Of a stretch of 64,000 nt of DNA, positions 1 to 40,719 are shown in pieces (the first letter of the stretch is position 1; the number at the start of each line of letters is the position of its first letter). The translations under genes and the position numbers were made by a program. The stretch is from the NCBI RefSeq assembly GCF_052324685.1, contig NC_135222.1, positions 2,433,173 through 2,497,172 of the forward strand. The letters run 5' to 3'. The notes beneath the pieces were generated by a model, which had not been told where the DNA came from, did not search any database, and worked only from the letters and a program-made list of their open reading frames with translations. This DNA is from Brachyhypopomus gauderio (taxonomy: Eukaryota > Chordata > Actinopteri > Gymnotiformes > Hypopomidae).

Positions 1-1691
1 AAGGGTTAGGGATATGGGCCAGTTCCAGACGTTTCCACAGGCTGCTTTGATTATTCTCTCGGGCATGTGCACAGAGGACGTCTGCTTTCCACATCAAAAG
101 GCACGAAGACCAGATAGCTCCTCTCTGCTATAATACTCCACTCAAAATGTGCAAACGTGACAATACTGGCTGCAGAGTTCATTGAGAATGATGAAGTCAG
201 TCTCTCCACAGGCTTAACAGACAATTCAATCACAAGATTCAGGTCTTTTCCACCCAAAAAACCTCAAACCTGAATGAGGTCAATAAAATAATACTGTCGT
301 GCTACAATTGACTGCAGACGTCTGGTCTTAGTCCCCTATTGACTTATAACCCAAAGGCTTTTCAAACCGTCTCCCCAGTCTTCCCAGCGAACGTGTTGCA
401 GATGTAGACGTTACACGGAGCTCTCCGTGCTCACTCCTAGAGTGCGGCTTCTCCTCCCGCTCTCCAGGAGGGTCACGTGCTCAGCGTCACCGCCCTATGA
501 CGCAGGGCGGTCCGTCGCCTAACGAGCGCGTTGGAGCTTCCGGCCTCTTCCGCGTCTCGCGTGGCGCTGGCGTCCACGACCCGGAACGACCGCGGCAGAT
601 GGAGAGGGCAGAGCATCAGCGACTCGGCCGTATGTTGACGTGGCCTTTCTAATTTGAACGTCCAGCATCTGAGGGAAGGTCAAGGATGTTCTAGGTGGAC
701 GTTCTAGCAAAAACACGACACACACAACCCGAAATATAAAGTGCGTTTTAGTACCATGCATGTGCACCGTTTGCCAAATCAGATAAACAGGACGAGCCGA
801 GAACGACACTCCAACAGCGTGTTTACTTTAAGTAGAGCCCGGCCATCGCTTTCAGCAGTTAGCTCTGGTGTCATAAAAGATAAAGGAACCATTTACCTCT
901 TCAGGAGAGTGCCCAGATAGGCTTTAGATAAGCTCCAGTGAAGGGCTGCTGTGTAGGTATGTGGTGGCAGCTGTCTGCTTTGTGTTTGGAGGCCTGTCGA
1001 GAGGGAACATCTCCACCATTGATGAGCGGTTTGCTGCTCACAGCCAAACAGTCATGCGCAAAGCTGTTCATATTTTTACATGGCGCTACTGTATGTTATT
1101 TTTATTGATGCACTGAAGCAGCTTTGCAGTGGTTTAGACCTGATCAAATGGCATTTTGCAGTCTTAATATTAAGACAAAGGGATAGCTGCATGTAAATTA
1201 TATTTTCTAGAATTTCTACTAGAATTAGAAGTATTGGATAAGCAACCGCATCCTGAATTACAATAGCTAACGCTCAACACTGTATATAGATTAATTCATG
1301 ATTCATTTCCTTGAGTCAGTGTGAACCATGTATTGGATAATATCAGTAACTAGTTCTCAGCAGCAATTTGTACTCGTTGGCTTTCTGCTACAATTAGATG
1401 CTTGTGCTGTGGATTATGTTACATGAAAAGGTAGATGATTCAGCCACAGGCCTCTCATACGCGTCCATATGATTCTGAAAACAAGCCCTCAACGCTGAGC
1501 TAAGAGCAAAGTTCATCCCACTGACTCACCTGTGTATTGAGTCAGCGCCTTACCTTAATGAGTCAGACTTGCCTCACACCTGCTGTATCTGTGGCATGTG
1601 TCTGCCTGCCTCAGACTCTCAAACAACTCTGGCCACCACACTACACTCCCAGGGAGCTTGGAGACTGCACCATCAGGCAAATGAGTCTCAG

Positions 1692-1694
<3 letters not shown>
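1..1694. other. No gene recognised; CpG-containing block at about 400-660
   Basis: No protein family can be recognised in either strand. 420-660 is richer in CpG and includes CACGTG, a TATGACGCAG CRE-like site and CGCGTTGG. It could be a promoter or distal regulatory element. The rest is ordinary AT-rich sequence. Confidence 0.4.

Positions 1695-1774
<80 letters not shown>
1695..1774 (+). repeat. (CT)n microsatellite
   Basis: About 40 uninterrupted CT units. Long His/Ser/Arg-rich ORFs crossing it are repeat artefacts. Confidence 0.98.
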
Positions 1775-1777
<3 letters not shown>

Positions 1778-1931
1778 CCTCCCTCCTTCACCCTCTTCCT
1801 CTGGCTCACAGCCACTGGCCAAGCCACGGTCACTGATAAAGGCAATAACACAAAGGCCTGCTGTCTACATCGGGATGGCGCATCGGCAGCCCAGACATGG
1901 AGCTTGTCGAGGTTTTCCACATGACTCCTGC

Positions 1932-2260
1932 AAACGAGCGGCCCACGAGGGGGGAGACACAAACGAGCGGCCCACGAGGGGGGAGACGCAAACGAGCCCA
2001 CGAGGGGGGAGACGCAAACAAGCGGCCCACGAGGGGGGAGACGCAAACGAGCGGCCCACGAGGGGGGAGACGCAAACGAGCCCATGAGGGGGGAGACGCA
2101 AACGAGCCCACGAGGGGGGAGACGCAAACGAGCCCATGAGGGGGGAGACGCAAACGAGCCCACGAGGGGGGAGACGCAAACGAGCGGCTCACAAGGGGGG
2201 AGACGCAAACGAGCGGCCCACGAGGGGGGAGACGCAAACGAGCGGCTCACGAGGGGGGAC
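1932..2260 (+). repeat. GC-rich 26/29-bp minisatellite, about 12 units
   Basis: Units contain AAACGAGC, optional GGC, CCACGAGGGGGGAGACGC. The 3-bp length difference (with or without CGG) and CACGAG/CATGAG/CACAAG variants distinguish units. Because 29 and 26 are not multiples of 3, ORFs over it on both strands are spurious. Confidence 0.92.
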
Positions 2261-2352
2261 AGCGGCTACACAGGAGAGCGTGTCAGAGCAGCGCTCCACG
2301 TCTGTAACCATGCGGAAGAATGAGGGGGCAAAACGCTTTTCATCTGCTCTCT

Positions 2353-2489
2353 CCCTTCCCCCGCACTCCTCTCTTTACCCCGCACTCCTCCCTTCCCCCG
2401 CACTCCTCTCTTTACCCCGCACTCCTCCCTTCCCCCGCACTCCTCTCTTTACCCCGCACTCCTCTCTTTACCCCGCACTCCTCTCTTTA
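2353..2489 (+). repeat. Pyrimidine-rich tandem repeat (CCCCGCACTCCTC units)
   Basis: Alternating CCCCGCACTCCTCTCTTTA and CCCCGCACTCCTCCCTTC blocks of about 19-20 bp form seven copies. It is followed by a poly-C run at 2519-2534. Confidence 0.88.
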
Positions 2490-2580
2490 GCCTTCATTCC
2501 TCCCACCATCATGTTCACCCCCCCCCCCCCCCCCTGCCCGTTCCCTATCAGCTCTAACAATACATAATGTGTGTGTGCAT

Positions 2581-3592
<1,012 letters not shown>

Positions 3593-3672
3593 ATGCACAA
3601 AGACCACCGCTCACTCCGCAAGAGCTCACTCTTCAGCTTTGGTTCAGGGCGAAGAAGGCACTCCTGCATCGG
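3593..3672 (+). CDS. pde4c: Alternative first coding exon of pde4c (PDE4D3-like N-terminus)
   Basis: ATG at 3593 has a good context (A at -3). It is followed by 26 codons plus two bases, ending at a strong donor GG|GTAGGT. The split phase (2) matches exon 20780-20968, giving the junction RRRHSCIG-FDVENG. From family knowledge, the PDE4D3 first exon ends RRHSWIC before FDVDNG, so the motif and position agree. Ser24 in RRHS is a candidate PKA site. This isoform would have 687 residues. The reading frame stays open upstream and a possible acceptor (GCTTTAG, ending 3485) precedes it, so a longer exon is possible. The promoter is presumably the sequence just upstream. Exon assignment is inferred from phase and motif; no transcript evidence is available here. 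Confidence 0.75.
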
Positions 3673-4108
3673 GTAGGTTTCGGTTTTGGTTGTTTGTTTC
3701 TTGAAGGGGTTCACTTGCTACACCCCCCCCCCCCCCCCCCACTTCGTGTGGCACGTTGCTCTTTTTCAAGCGGCGTTTTGCGGTTGAGAGGACAGCGGGG
3801 CATGTGAAAACTCATGACTGTTTGCACTGCTGTTGGAGTTCTGGTCTTCTTTTAGTGGAAGGTCTGAGACCGTGGGGAAGTCTGACACTGACACACTCAG
3901 AGAGGAGGACATATTGAGGCTTGTCACGATGCACGACCCTGTGCCAGTAGTTTCTCAGTGAGGAACGACCTGTGATGTCACGGCAGCCGCCATGTTCCTG
4001 TTTTCCTGTAGTTTGGGGTTTGTTTATTTATTTGTTTATTTTCATGTGTATAGTGACATCTATACTAATGAGGGGAGGGAAGATCAGTGCTCGGCTGCTG
4101 TTAGCACT

Positions 4109-4134
4109 GAGTGAGTGAGTGAGTGAGTGAGTGA

Positions 4135-4189
<55 letters not shown>
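4109..4189 (+). repeat. (GTGA)n(GT)n compound microsatellite
   Basis: Eight GAGT/GTGA units turn into about 25 GT units. A poly-C run lies nearby at 3723-3740. Confidence 0.95.
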
Positions 4190-4190
<1 letters not shown>

Positions 4191-6381
4191 TGTGTTGGGG
4201 GAGGGATTTGGTTGGGTTGAAAACACCATGGTTCCACTGTCAGCCTGGCACAACATTACAGCAGTGATGTCAGAGTCTGAGACAAGTTCCAGTGCACTAA
4301 AGCTCACATTATTTGACACAAGGCACCATGTCCTGTGGGTTACCCATAATGCCACGGTGCTGCATTTGCATGTTAAAGACGATGCAAAACCTACAAAAAA
4401 TGCAAATGCAAATTTGATGGCAAGAAACAAGAGGCCAGTGTGACGCCAGTGTATCAGACATCTCACGGCATGTGTTTACCACTGAGTGTGATTGGAGACT
4501 CTCTCAAACATTTTAACTCCAGCCTCTAACTTGTTAAGGCTTTGTAGACTCAACTCTAATCAACTCCTTCAATCAACAATCAACAATTTACTCCTTTTTC
4601 TTTTTTTGCCCTGACCAAGTATGAGAAGGACCTGGTGAAACAGGTGCACTGAATAAGGAAAAGGTTTCAATTTAAACTGAACTCAGAACACATTGTTCTA
4701 TTCACATGCAGAGATTTAGCAGTTTAAAGTCTATGTGGAGTCCTAAGTGTGCTCCGGTTGTGGGGCTGTAGGGAAGTGAATAAGAAACAGCATCTCCTTG
4801 TTATTACTAAAGTAAAACAGGCAGATGTAGTAGATGTACTAATACAAGTGGATGTGTGCAGCGGGGTTATTATTAGACATGGCCTTTTTTAGAGGAAGGC
4901 AGGTCTGCTCTCTCCCCCACAGGGCCCTGTTTCCATCTCTAATCTCTTCCAGATGTGCTGATGTCACAGGCACATGGACACATCAGTGCCGGAGCCTTCA
5001 AAGCATGCAGGGCTTGTCTTAAGAGGCTAGAATCTAATCCCGGGCCCAGGAGAACATGCCAGTGTCAGCGTTGCCAGAGCACATGGTGCCGCCCCCCAAA
5101 AACCCCCCTGTAGTGACCTGACCGTTGAGTCCTTAGAGGTGACAAAGCCATTCGGGTAGCAGAGGGGATCCTGGGATGCCTGGCAGCTGTGCTGCCAACG
5201 GGTCAGGCTTGGCACACCGCCTTTGACGTCGCCATCAACATGGCGAGGGCTCCGAGAACACTTCCGGATAAGCCGCCCACCCTCAGAGTCCAAGTTTCTC
5301 ACCAGAGGTTTCCAAGGTTCCGGTTCAGATTCCCACAGTAGGTCATGTCATCCTGGAGGGGAGATGGAGCTGTCGGTCAGCCCTCCACCAGAGGGAACAG
5401 CTTCTGACTGACGGAAGGATCCACCACCCTGGGGTTTCAGGGCTCTGCTATCTCCTTATAAAGACCTCTGCTGCTAGTGTCCTATCAGATAAAAATGATT
5501 CGGAACATCAGGTCCATCTTTATTTGGACTGTCCCCAGCAGATGGTCTACAGATGCTCAAGTTGTTAACAAACTATCTGGTAAAACTTACCGTACTAGAC
5601 AAATGTAAATACGCTGTGTTCAGGGATGCGCGTCGCATTTTGGAATGAGATCAACTTCAGGCTTAGAACTGAAGCTAAAGGAAGACGTTCACAAATCCCC
5701 CAAGTCTTGTCCAGAGTGTATTGCAATACAGTAAACAAGGTGAGGACTTGTGTATCGTCCTCCATCAGCCTGACACACACTCTACCTTTCTGCTTTAATG
5801 GCTGGCTTAAGTTAATTTTATATGACAAATTAACGCAAACTAGGATATTACTGTATTCGTTTGTTCCACAGAGGCATATAAACCATCTAAATGGGCATTT
5901 TTCTACAAACTTGGAAGAAAATTTCTATTAAAAGAAGACATTCCATCACTTGTGTATTTATGCCATGCTCTGTTTGTCAGTGAAACCGTGTACACAACCA
6001 AAATACAGACTTCACTGCCCTTAGCATGTACAGGAAAACAAGGAAAGAAACAATTAATAAAATGATAACGGGGTATGTGACTGGTCCCAAAAATAACAAC
6101 CAGTGTCTGGATCGGTTCCCAGAGTGCATGCAGTAGTCTGATTCTGCCGTGTGTCTGCGTCAGCGTCACATCTCTGGACGCTGCATAGCTGACCCTCCTT
6201 TCAGTGCCCACTGAACACACCCCCCCCCCCCGCCTGTCTTGCACGATCATGTTTGTGTAAGTTTCCCAATGCAACTCGATTTGCATGAGAAGCACCGTCC
6301 CTAACAAGAGTACTAGCAGTCTATACGCCAGTGTGCTCCCTCACCAATGCTTGTATATAGAATCTCATGCTTGAACACATT

Positions 6382-6861
6382 CACACACACACGCATTTAC
6401 ACACACACACATTCACACACACACTCACACACACACACACACACACACATTCACACACACACATTCACACACATTCACATTCTCACACACACACACACAC
6501 ATTCACATTCTCACACACACACACACACATTCACATTCTCACACACACACACACATTCACACACACACACATTCACTCACACACACACACACACATTCAC
6601 TCACACACACACACATTCACTCACACACACACACACACACACATTCACACACACACACACACACATTCACACACACATTCACACACACACATTCACACAC
6701 ACACATTCACACACACACACACACACACATTCACACACACACACACACACACACACATTCACACACACACATTCACACACACACACACACACATTCACAC
6801 ACACACATTCACACACACATTCACACACACACATTCACACACACACACACACACTCACACA
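6382..6861 (+). repeat. 480-bp (CA)n array with regular ATTCACAC interruptions
   Basis: CA runs of varied length are punctuated by ATTCAC, TCTCAC or ACTCAC blocks. This makes long Thr/His ORFs in two frames that are not genes. Confidence 0.95.
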
Positions 6862-8328
6862 TTTACAATATCCTACTCACACATACCGCATATGTAACCA
6901 GGTACAGTACATCAGCAGAGACAGAGGGTACACTGCAATAACCCACTCTTCACTTTTAAGTGGAGAAGAGAAGAGAGTGTCTGCATGTGTGCGCAGCTGC
7001 ACACTAGGTGGCGCTGTTTCCTGCCCACCTCACTGTCAAGAGTCTTCGTCACCAGCAGCGTGTTTGGAGGAAGCTTCTTATCTGAGTGTGGCAGTCTCCC
7101 TGACCTTGATCCACTGAGCTTCCCTGCATTATGGTTCATCTGGTACAACTGTGTGTGTGTATCTTCCACCACGTTTATAGACTCATCCTAGCTGATGGTG
7201 TGAAGTCACGTAAAGCAGCTCTAATCAGTAGGCTCTGTGTTTAGGAGGCTTGTAAGAAATCAAACCACACTCTGTGCATTGCTATGAGTCCAATCAAATC
7301 ACCCTTTGTCGTGACGTCAGATGTTTTTCCATGTATCTTTAGATCAATATGATAATACTTCTCATATTAACAAACTGCTTGTGATGGACCCAAACAGTAG
7401 CACGACTCTCGAGGAAGTTGACTTGTTTATGTCTTGGCTTTGCAGTGTTGCTGTAATTCATCTGAGTCTCTCGAAAAGAATTCAAAATATCTTTAAGGGG
7501 CTCCAGCAAAAAATCTTTGGTATCTGTCAGTTTATAAATAAACTTAATTAAAATTTTTTAAATGATCATTTTAGATTGGGAGGAAAAGGTCGGTATTACT
7601 TTATATCACACTGAGGACCTTTGGAAAGAATTTTATTTTAATAAAGAGCCTTTTGGCACCAAGCTGGGGTTGTTCAACTTTGGGTGGATTTATTATTTTA
7701 AATCATGTCTTTTTCAAAGCTGTGGGTCCATCTATGAATCATTGCAACGCAGTGCAAGGCGCTGATCTCAGTAGCTCACACTAGGTGACGCTGTTTCCTT
7801 ATCCAGAAAAGCTACTGTAGTCTCCCCCCCAACAACAGTTTGAATCTGTTGTAGCCACACAAAGCTGAATGTTCTGACTGAACGTTCTGAAGTGCTCAGG
7901 ACACTTCAGGGCATTTAGGGAAACCAGAATACAAGTACCAGTAAGAAGTGAACTACTGAATGTCTTTTTCAGAAGGTTTTCGTAAGCTGTCTGGCATTTA
8001 GTTTCACCTTTTCATCCTCTCAGCCCACTGAACTATTAAAACTGCAGCATTTATGAGGTAACTGATTAACCACCAGAGGAACACTGATTCTTTGAGCTTC
8101 TACGGCTAAATGTAAACGCTCCAAACTAAAGACGCTTACAAAAGTAAAGAAAGCCTACATGAAGCCCTCAGGAAAATGACTTCTCACCGAGCAGAAGATC
8201 ACACACACTGTACACACACACTGTACGAGTCCACCATGGCTTCATGAAACTTGCTAAAGCACAGGTTTGAAATGGAAACATCAGTAGCACTGCTCAGGTA
8301 AATGACCCAGAACGGTGGGCACACACAT

Positions 8329-8331
<3 letters not shown>

Positions 8332-8399
<68 letters not shown>
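8332..8399 (+). repeat. (TG)n microsatellite
   Basis: About 34 TG units in the region between the two pde4c first exons. Confidence 0.98.
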
Positions 8400-8400
<1 letters not shown>

Positions 8401-9361
8401 ATATACAGTATTTGGGCATATCTTTATGCATGCACGTTTGTCTGCTGGTATGAGTTTTCCATATGAATCCGGAGTGCTTCTCCGGGGGTCACTCCCCTGT
8501 CCAGCATGCGGTTGACTGCGAGCAGGCCCCCGTTTGAGCCCCCTCTCACACCTCTGACTGAGCAAATATTTATCCTAATTTAAGCAGGGCTCCTGTTCAG
8601 CCCTGGGGGGACGGGGGAGCTATAGAGCAGTGGGGTAATTAAGCAGCCAGCCAGTGTTCAGAGTCTTGACCAGGCGCCTATGATGAAGGTCACCTGGATT
8701 GGTGCAGAGGGTTCAGTTTTTATTTTCAACTAAACTATCAGCCAATGGCCATGCAAAGTTAAGCGGCTGGTATAAAGTGAGTTTTGGTTTGGTGTGAAGA
8801 GTCACCAGGTGGTTTGTATGAGCTGTGGTAGATAGAATGGCTAAGAACATGATAGGATCGCTGTGTTTTCTTTATTTATGGGTAGACTGGGGAGGGCTCT
8901 CTTCTTCAACAAAGAGTTAATGTTGGAGACATTCCAGGAAGGCTGGAGCCACTCATCCTGTGGGTTCACCCCCCACCCCCCCCCCCCCACACACACACAC
9001 ACACACCACCCCCCACCCCGGTTTCAGTGCTGTGACCTCACTTCTCAACTGGCACTTGTTCAAGAACACAAGAACACACGTGCGCACAGCCGCAAACACG
9101 CAGACACACGCTCGCGCGCAAGGCATTCTATATCGGGTGCGCGTGCTGGAGAGGCTTCATTCGCGCGCGAGGTCAGCTGTCACGGAGAGCTGAGGCTGTG
9201 AGGAGAGAAGACGGGAGGTGAGGAACGACTGCAGAAAGCCAGGAAAGAGAGAGAAAGGGAGGGAGAGAGAGAAAGAGCTCAAAGGGGTTCGAAGATCAAC
9301 AGCACCATGGATCCGCGTGGCAGCACTAGTCTGCTCACCGCCTCCTTCTCCCAACACCGAT

Positions 9362-9362
<1 letters not shown>

Positions 9363-9407
<45 letters not shown>
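9363..9407 (+). repeat. pde4c: (CT)n in the pde4c promoter region
   Basis: About 22 CT units about 480 bp upstream of the start codon at 9887. GA/CT tracts can bind GAGA-type factors; function here is unknown. Confidence 0.9.
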
Positions 9408-9410
<3 letters not shown>

Positions 9411-9850
9411 GAACCGTCCATCTGTACCGGCACATGTAGATCATGCACCGGCCTGAACTTTCGCCGCACTAGTCCGACCACAGGAAAAGCACCCGGACAC
9501 TTTTTTTCAGGAAGGAGAAAAAGGCGAAGAAAAAACAAACAAGAAAGCGAATCATGTGACACAGCTCCACGCCGACCAAGCACAGCTGCAGGAGCGCGAG
9601 CGTCTCAGCCCGTTTTCCTCCCCGGGGAGGGATGCGCGCTCTAACGGAGCGTGGCGCGCGGCTCCAACGGTTGCGCACCGACCCGCCGGGATCCGCTCGC
9701 TCGCACCGCCGACGCTCCAGTCGCCCGCACGTCTTCCGCGAGTCGTCCGCGATGGGAAGCGCTCGCGTCTCCCAGAGGCCACGGGCGCACGAGAGGTGAA
9801 GCGCGCGAGTGGAGGACAAAACAAGTGAGGGAAGTGACAGTGAGAGCAAG

Positions 9851-9851
9851 A

Positions 9852-9882
<31 letters not shown>
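9851..9882 (+). repeat. pde4c: (GA)n immediately 5' of the pde4c start codon
   Basis: The GA tract ends 5 bases before the ATG at 9887 and would be part of the 5' UTR. It also makes the Arg-Glu repeat of the alternative upstream ORF starting at 9809. Confidence 0.9.
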
Positions 9883-9885
<3 letters not shown>

Positions 9886-9886
9886 T

Positions 9887-37249
<27,363 letters not shown>

Positions 37250-40200
37250 TGGGCACAAGGAAAACCCAGAGCAGCACCACCTGGACTAGCACTGCTATGT
37301 TATTTAAGTGTGTCGTAGGCAACACGTTCCTCATCTGTGATGGGCTCAGTGTGGCTATAGCAGGCCTCCGAGCTCTTAGTGTACCACACCACAGACAGCT
37401 TTTCAGATTTGACTCTTTTTTTTTTTTGCCTTATTAGGCACATTTGTTTCCCTGCCAGATAAGCCTTTTTTTGCCTAGTTCATAAGAACTGTCACTAGGA
37501 CACAGACCAGATTTGTGTCTAAATCACTCTCTGCCATATACAGCTGATCTGATTACAGAGTGCAGGAGGAGGAGGAGAGGTCAAAAGTTGAAGTGAGCTG
37601 TTTATGGTCTACTGTCAAAGTAAGGAATCCTTTTGAGAAAGAGAGTCTTCCTTCAAATGATGTACATGCTGTATGTAGAGGACAGTCTGTGTAATATTTA
37701 TGATAACCTAACAGGGTCTAGGAATTTTGCACCATACTGTTAGTTTAGGATACTTAGGATATTCATTTATCTTGTGAAAAATATCATTTAGCTTTCATTT
37801 GTAATCTTAATATTTTTAGCTGCTTGAAAATGAACAGATGAATTAACGATGACAGATGTACCAAATATTAAATTGAAAAGAAACATAATTATGACACTAA
37901 TAACCTCAGGACATAAACAATGATTTTAATGTAGCAAGTTACCCCTCTGTATTACCCAGCTAGTCTTTACTATACACAGCATAAAGATAGAAAACTCAAA
38001 ATTTCTTCAGAAATTTTTTTTATGGTATTTTTACATTGAAAACTTAAATACAGGGAAGGTATTTTGAAATTAAAAAATGGGCCATTCCATGTTAAATCCC
38101 ATGAGATGTCAGTTTTTGGCACATGTGACAGCTGCTACCTAAGATAGTATAAAATTAATGTCAGAAGTAAAACATGAGAGATTTAATTACATTTATTTAT
38201 TTATTGAGATTGAAATGTCCATCGTATGCCGTCATAAGTGTAAATCCCAGACAGTTTCTTATTTTTAAGTCATGAGAATTGTATAACTGATAGTAGATTT
38301 AGATCAGTTGTAATGGTGAGGAATATGGTTATGGATTATAAGATCATAATGTATCACCAAAATGAGAGTTATTATATATATAATACTATATACTATATAT
38401 ATCCAAATCTAACATGACAAGACCCACGTTACTTGAAGATGTTTATTTGAGCAATTAGCATCTAATGTAGCATCTATCTAATGTAGATAAGGTTGAAGTT
38501 ATAGGATTCTATAACTTCTTATATAATAAGACGTCTGGGTCCATAACTGTACACATTTGTTCGCATACAATGAATATTTTCGCCCAAATCCCCGGGTGTC
38601 CTATGATATCACTATACAACCTGTGATGTGTGCATCTTCTGATATCATTGTACACCCTGTGATGTGTGTATTCTCTGATATCACTATACACCCTGTGATG
38701 TGTGTATCCTCTGATATCACTATACACCCTGTGATGTATGTGTCCTCTGATATCATTGTACACCCTGTGATGTGTGTATCCTCTGATATCACTATACACC
38801 CTGTGATGTGTGTATTCTCTGATATCACTATACACCCTGTGATGTGTGTATCCTCTGATATCACTATACACCCTGTGATGTGTGTATCCTCTGATATCAC
38901 TATACACCCTGTGATGTGTGTATCCTCTGATATCACTATACACCCTGTGATGTGTGTATCCTCTGATATCACTATACACCCTGTGATGTGTGTATCTTCT
39001 GATATCACTATACACCCTGTGATGCGGTGACTAATGCCAAGCTGTCTTAGGTGTAGTCAGGACTCTTCAGGGGATTTCACACACAATGACCCAGTAACAC
39101 CCTTTAATGAGCCAGTAACTTTTAAGTCCACCTGGGTTCAATATTGAGGGGTACTATTGATCTTAAAACATCACTTACACAATGTTTGCATTATTTCTTT
39201 TCCAGTTTTCACACATTCTTTTGATATTTATTATTGGAAATGGTCAAACTGTCACCACTTAACGTTGTGGGTTGAGTTGACTCTGAGCCCTGTCTGTACT
39301 CTGTACATGTTTTAATGGTGTATTTTTAAGGAGCATTCTGAAACTACTTTAAGAATCTGAACCACACATTATGACACTTATAAAGGGCTAGAACCAGGAT
39401 ATACAGAAAGACAGTCTCAGCTATCTAGTACTATATCCAATTTTACATGACTGTAACAGGGTTTTCATCAGGAGTTCAGTCCACTTCTTGGAACTAACTG
39501 TATACACGGGTAGCCACAGATAAAATGTAATAAAAGATTCACTCCATTAACTAGCTCTTAAACTATTAAAAGAACAAACACAAACAAACTTTGTCATTAC
39601 AATATTGGTAGAATGAAATGTATGAAAATGTTTGTCTTATTGTGAATGTCTGCTTCTTTTTTATCAGATATCTGGCTGACTTTTATTTTGTAAGTGCCGA
39701 AAACCCATTTCGTTTTTATTACATTTATTACATGAAACACTAAAAGTGCATTTTAAAACTGAGCAACGGCAAGGATAAATAAATAACACAATAGCTACTG
39801 TTGTTCTCTCAGACAATACATGATTCAGTGAGAGCTAACAGAAGCTAGTAGACAGCGCTAAAATGTGCTAAAATCACAGCCTTAAAATGCAGTGACTTTT
39901 AAAACAGCACGTAGGCTCTGCCGTATCTGTGGTATGTTTTTCATGTCATTTCTTGGGTTCTTTCCATCTTCACTAATGTGCCAAGTTTCTTATTTATTCC
40001 AAGTGCTGATGATGATAAACAAGGTCATGTTTGTTCAGTTCGTTTGTTCAGAAAATTGTCGTGAACCCAAATAATCCCGAGATCTCCTTCAGATTTCGGT
40101 GTTTTGAACATTTTCATGTGTACCTTTGCATCTGCCATTTTCAAAGCCAAAAAATCTCCAGATTAATTCAGGATGTTCTATAGAACCATCAATAAATTAT

Positions 40201-40719
40201 TTGGAAAGTTGTCTGTTTGTGTAACTTTATGAAAAGCAAGATATGCCTGTGTCGTTTAATGTCCTGCAAACTGTTTGAACTTTCAAACGGTGCATGTTTA
40301 TTGCTCAAAATCAAAGTTTTTTGTTGTTGTTGTTGAAAATGGTCTGCCAAATACGAATTCCACACAAGGTGGCGCTAAAGGTTCACAAATCCTCCGTTTT
40401 CCATTTAAATTACAACTTGCAAAGCCATCCGTTGTAAATTCTACGAATGTCATGGTCAACAGGAAGTGTACATGAATGAAGAGTAAACTATCTGCATACT
40501 ACACACCTTGAAGAAACGCTTATATAATACTGTTGTGCGTTAGAGACGTACACAAATGTTATGTGGACATATTCCAGAAATGGTGTACGGGTTGATGTGT
40601 GTTTTCCATAAGCAACCCTGACGACTGTCCTGCGTATTTGAGCGAGAGAGGAGGTACCACTGCACCCGTAAAGGACACAAATCCCCATCCGAGTCGGTAG
40701 ATTCACAGCGCTGCTTTAC
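37250..40719 (+). other. pde4c 3' UTR and pde4c-rab3a intergenic region
   Basis: AT-rich sequence follows the pde4c stop at 37249. AATAAA candidates are at 39529-39534 and 40191-40196, so the 3' UTR end is not fixed. It includes the 36-bp array. No further gene recognised. Confidence 0.5.
38605..39024 (+). repeat. 36-bp minisatellite, 11.7 units
   Basis: Units start GATATCACTATACACCCTGT and continue GATGTGTGTATCCTCT. Spacing is exactly 36 bp from 38605 to 39001. Because 36 is a multiple of 3, open frames run through it on both strands. These are not considered genes. It lies in the 3' flank of pde4c. Confidence 0.95.

Larger units (their letters stand above)
4190..9089. other. Intron between pde4c alternative first exons; repeats but no gene
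   Basis: Apart from the CA array and TG tract listed separately, this is unique sequence. Open frames at 5626-5931, 7321-7551 and 7562-7765 have no recognisable domain. A TATA-like TGGTATAAAG occurs at about 8769, followed by a 27-codon ORF (8838) whose possible donor has the wrong phase for pde4c. Confidence 0.5.
9090..9886 (+). promoter_or_regulatory. pde4c: CpG-rich promoter and 5' UTR of pde4c
   Basis: CpG and CGCG motifs are dense here compared with the surrounding AT-rich sequence, and the block ends at the first coding exon at 9887. It includes a CT tract (9363-9407) and a GA tract (about 9851-9882) that would sit in the 5' UTR a few bases before the start codon. No TATA box is evident. 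The promoter role is inferred from composition and position. Confidence 0.55.

Noticed and set aside
1555-2250. 231-residue minus-strand open frame and plus-strand overlaps
   Set aside because: Produced by the CT microsatellite and the GC-rich minisatellite.
6347-7117. 256-residue His/Thr-rich open frame
   Set aside because: Produced by the CA array; no real codon pattern or domain.
8838-8921. 27-codon ORF after a TATA-like sequence as a third pde4c first exon
   Set aside because: Its only plausible donor leaves phase 0, incompatible with exon 2, which needs phase 2.
38509-39030. 157- and 168-residue open frames on opposite strands
   Set aside because: Caused by a 36-bp repeat, a multiple of three, without stops.
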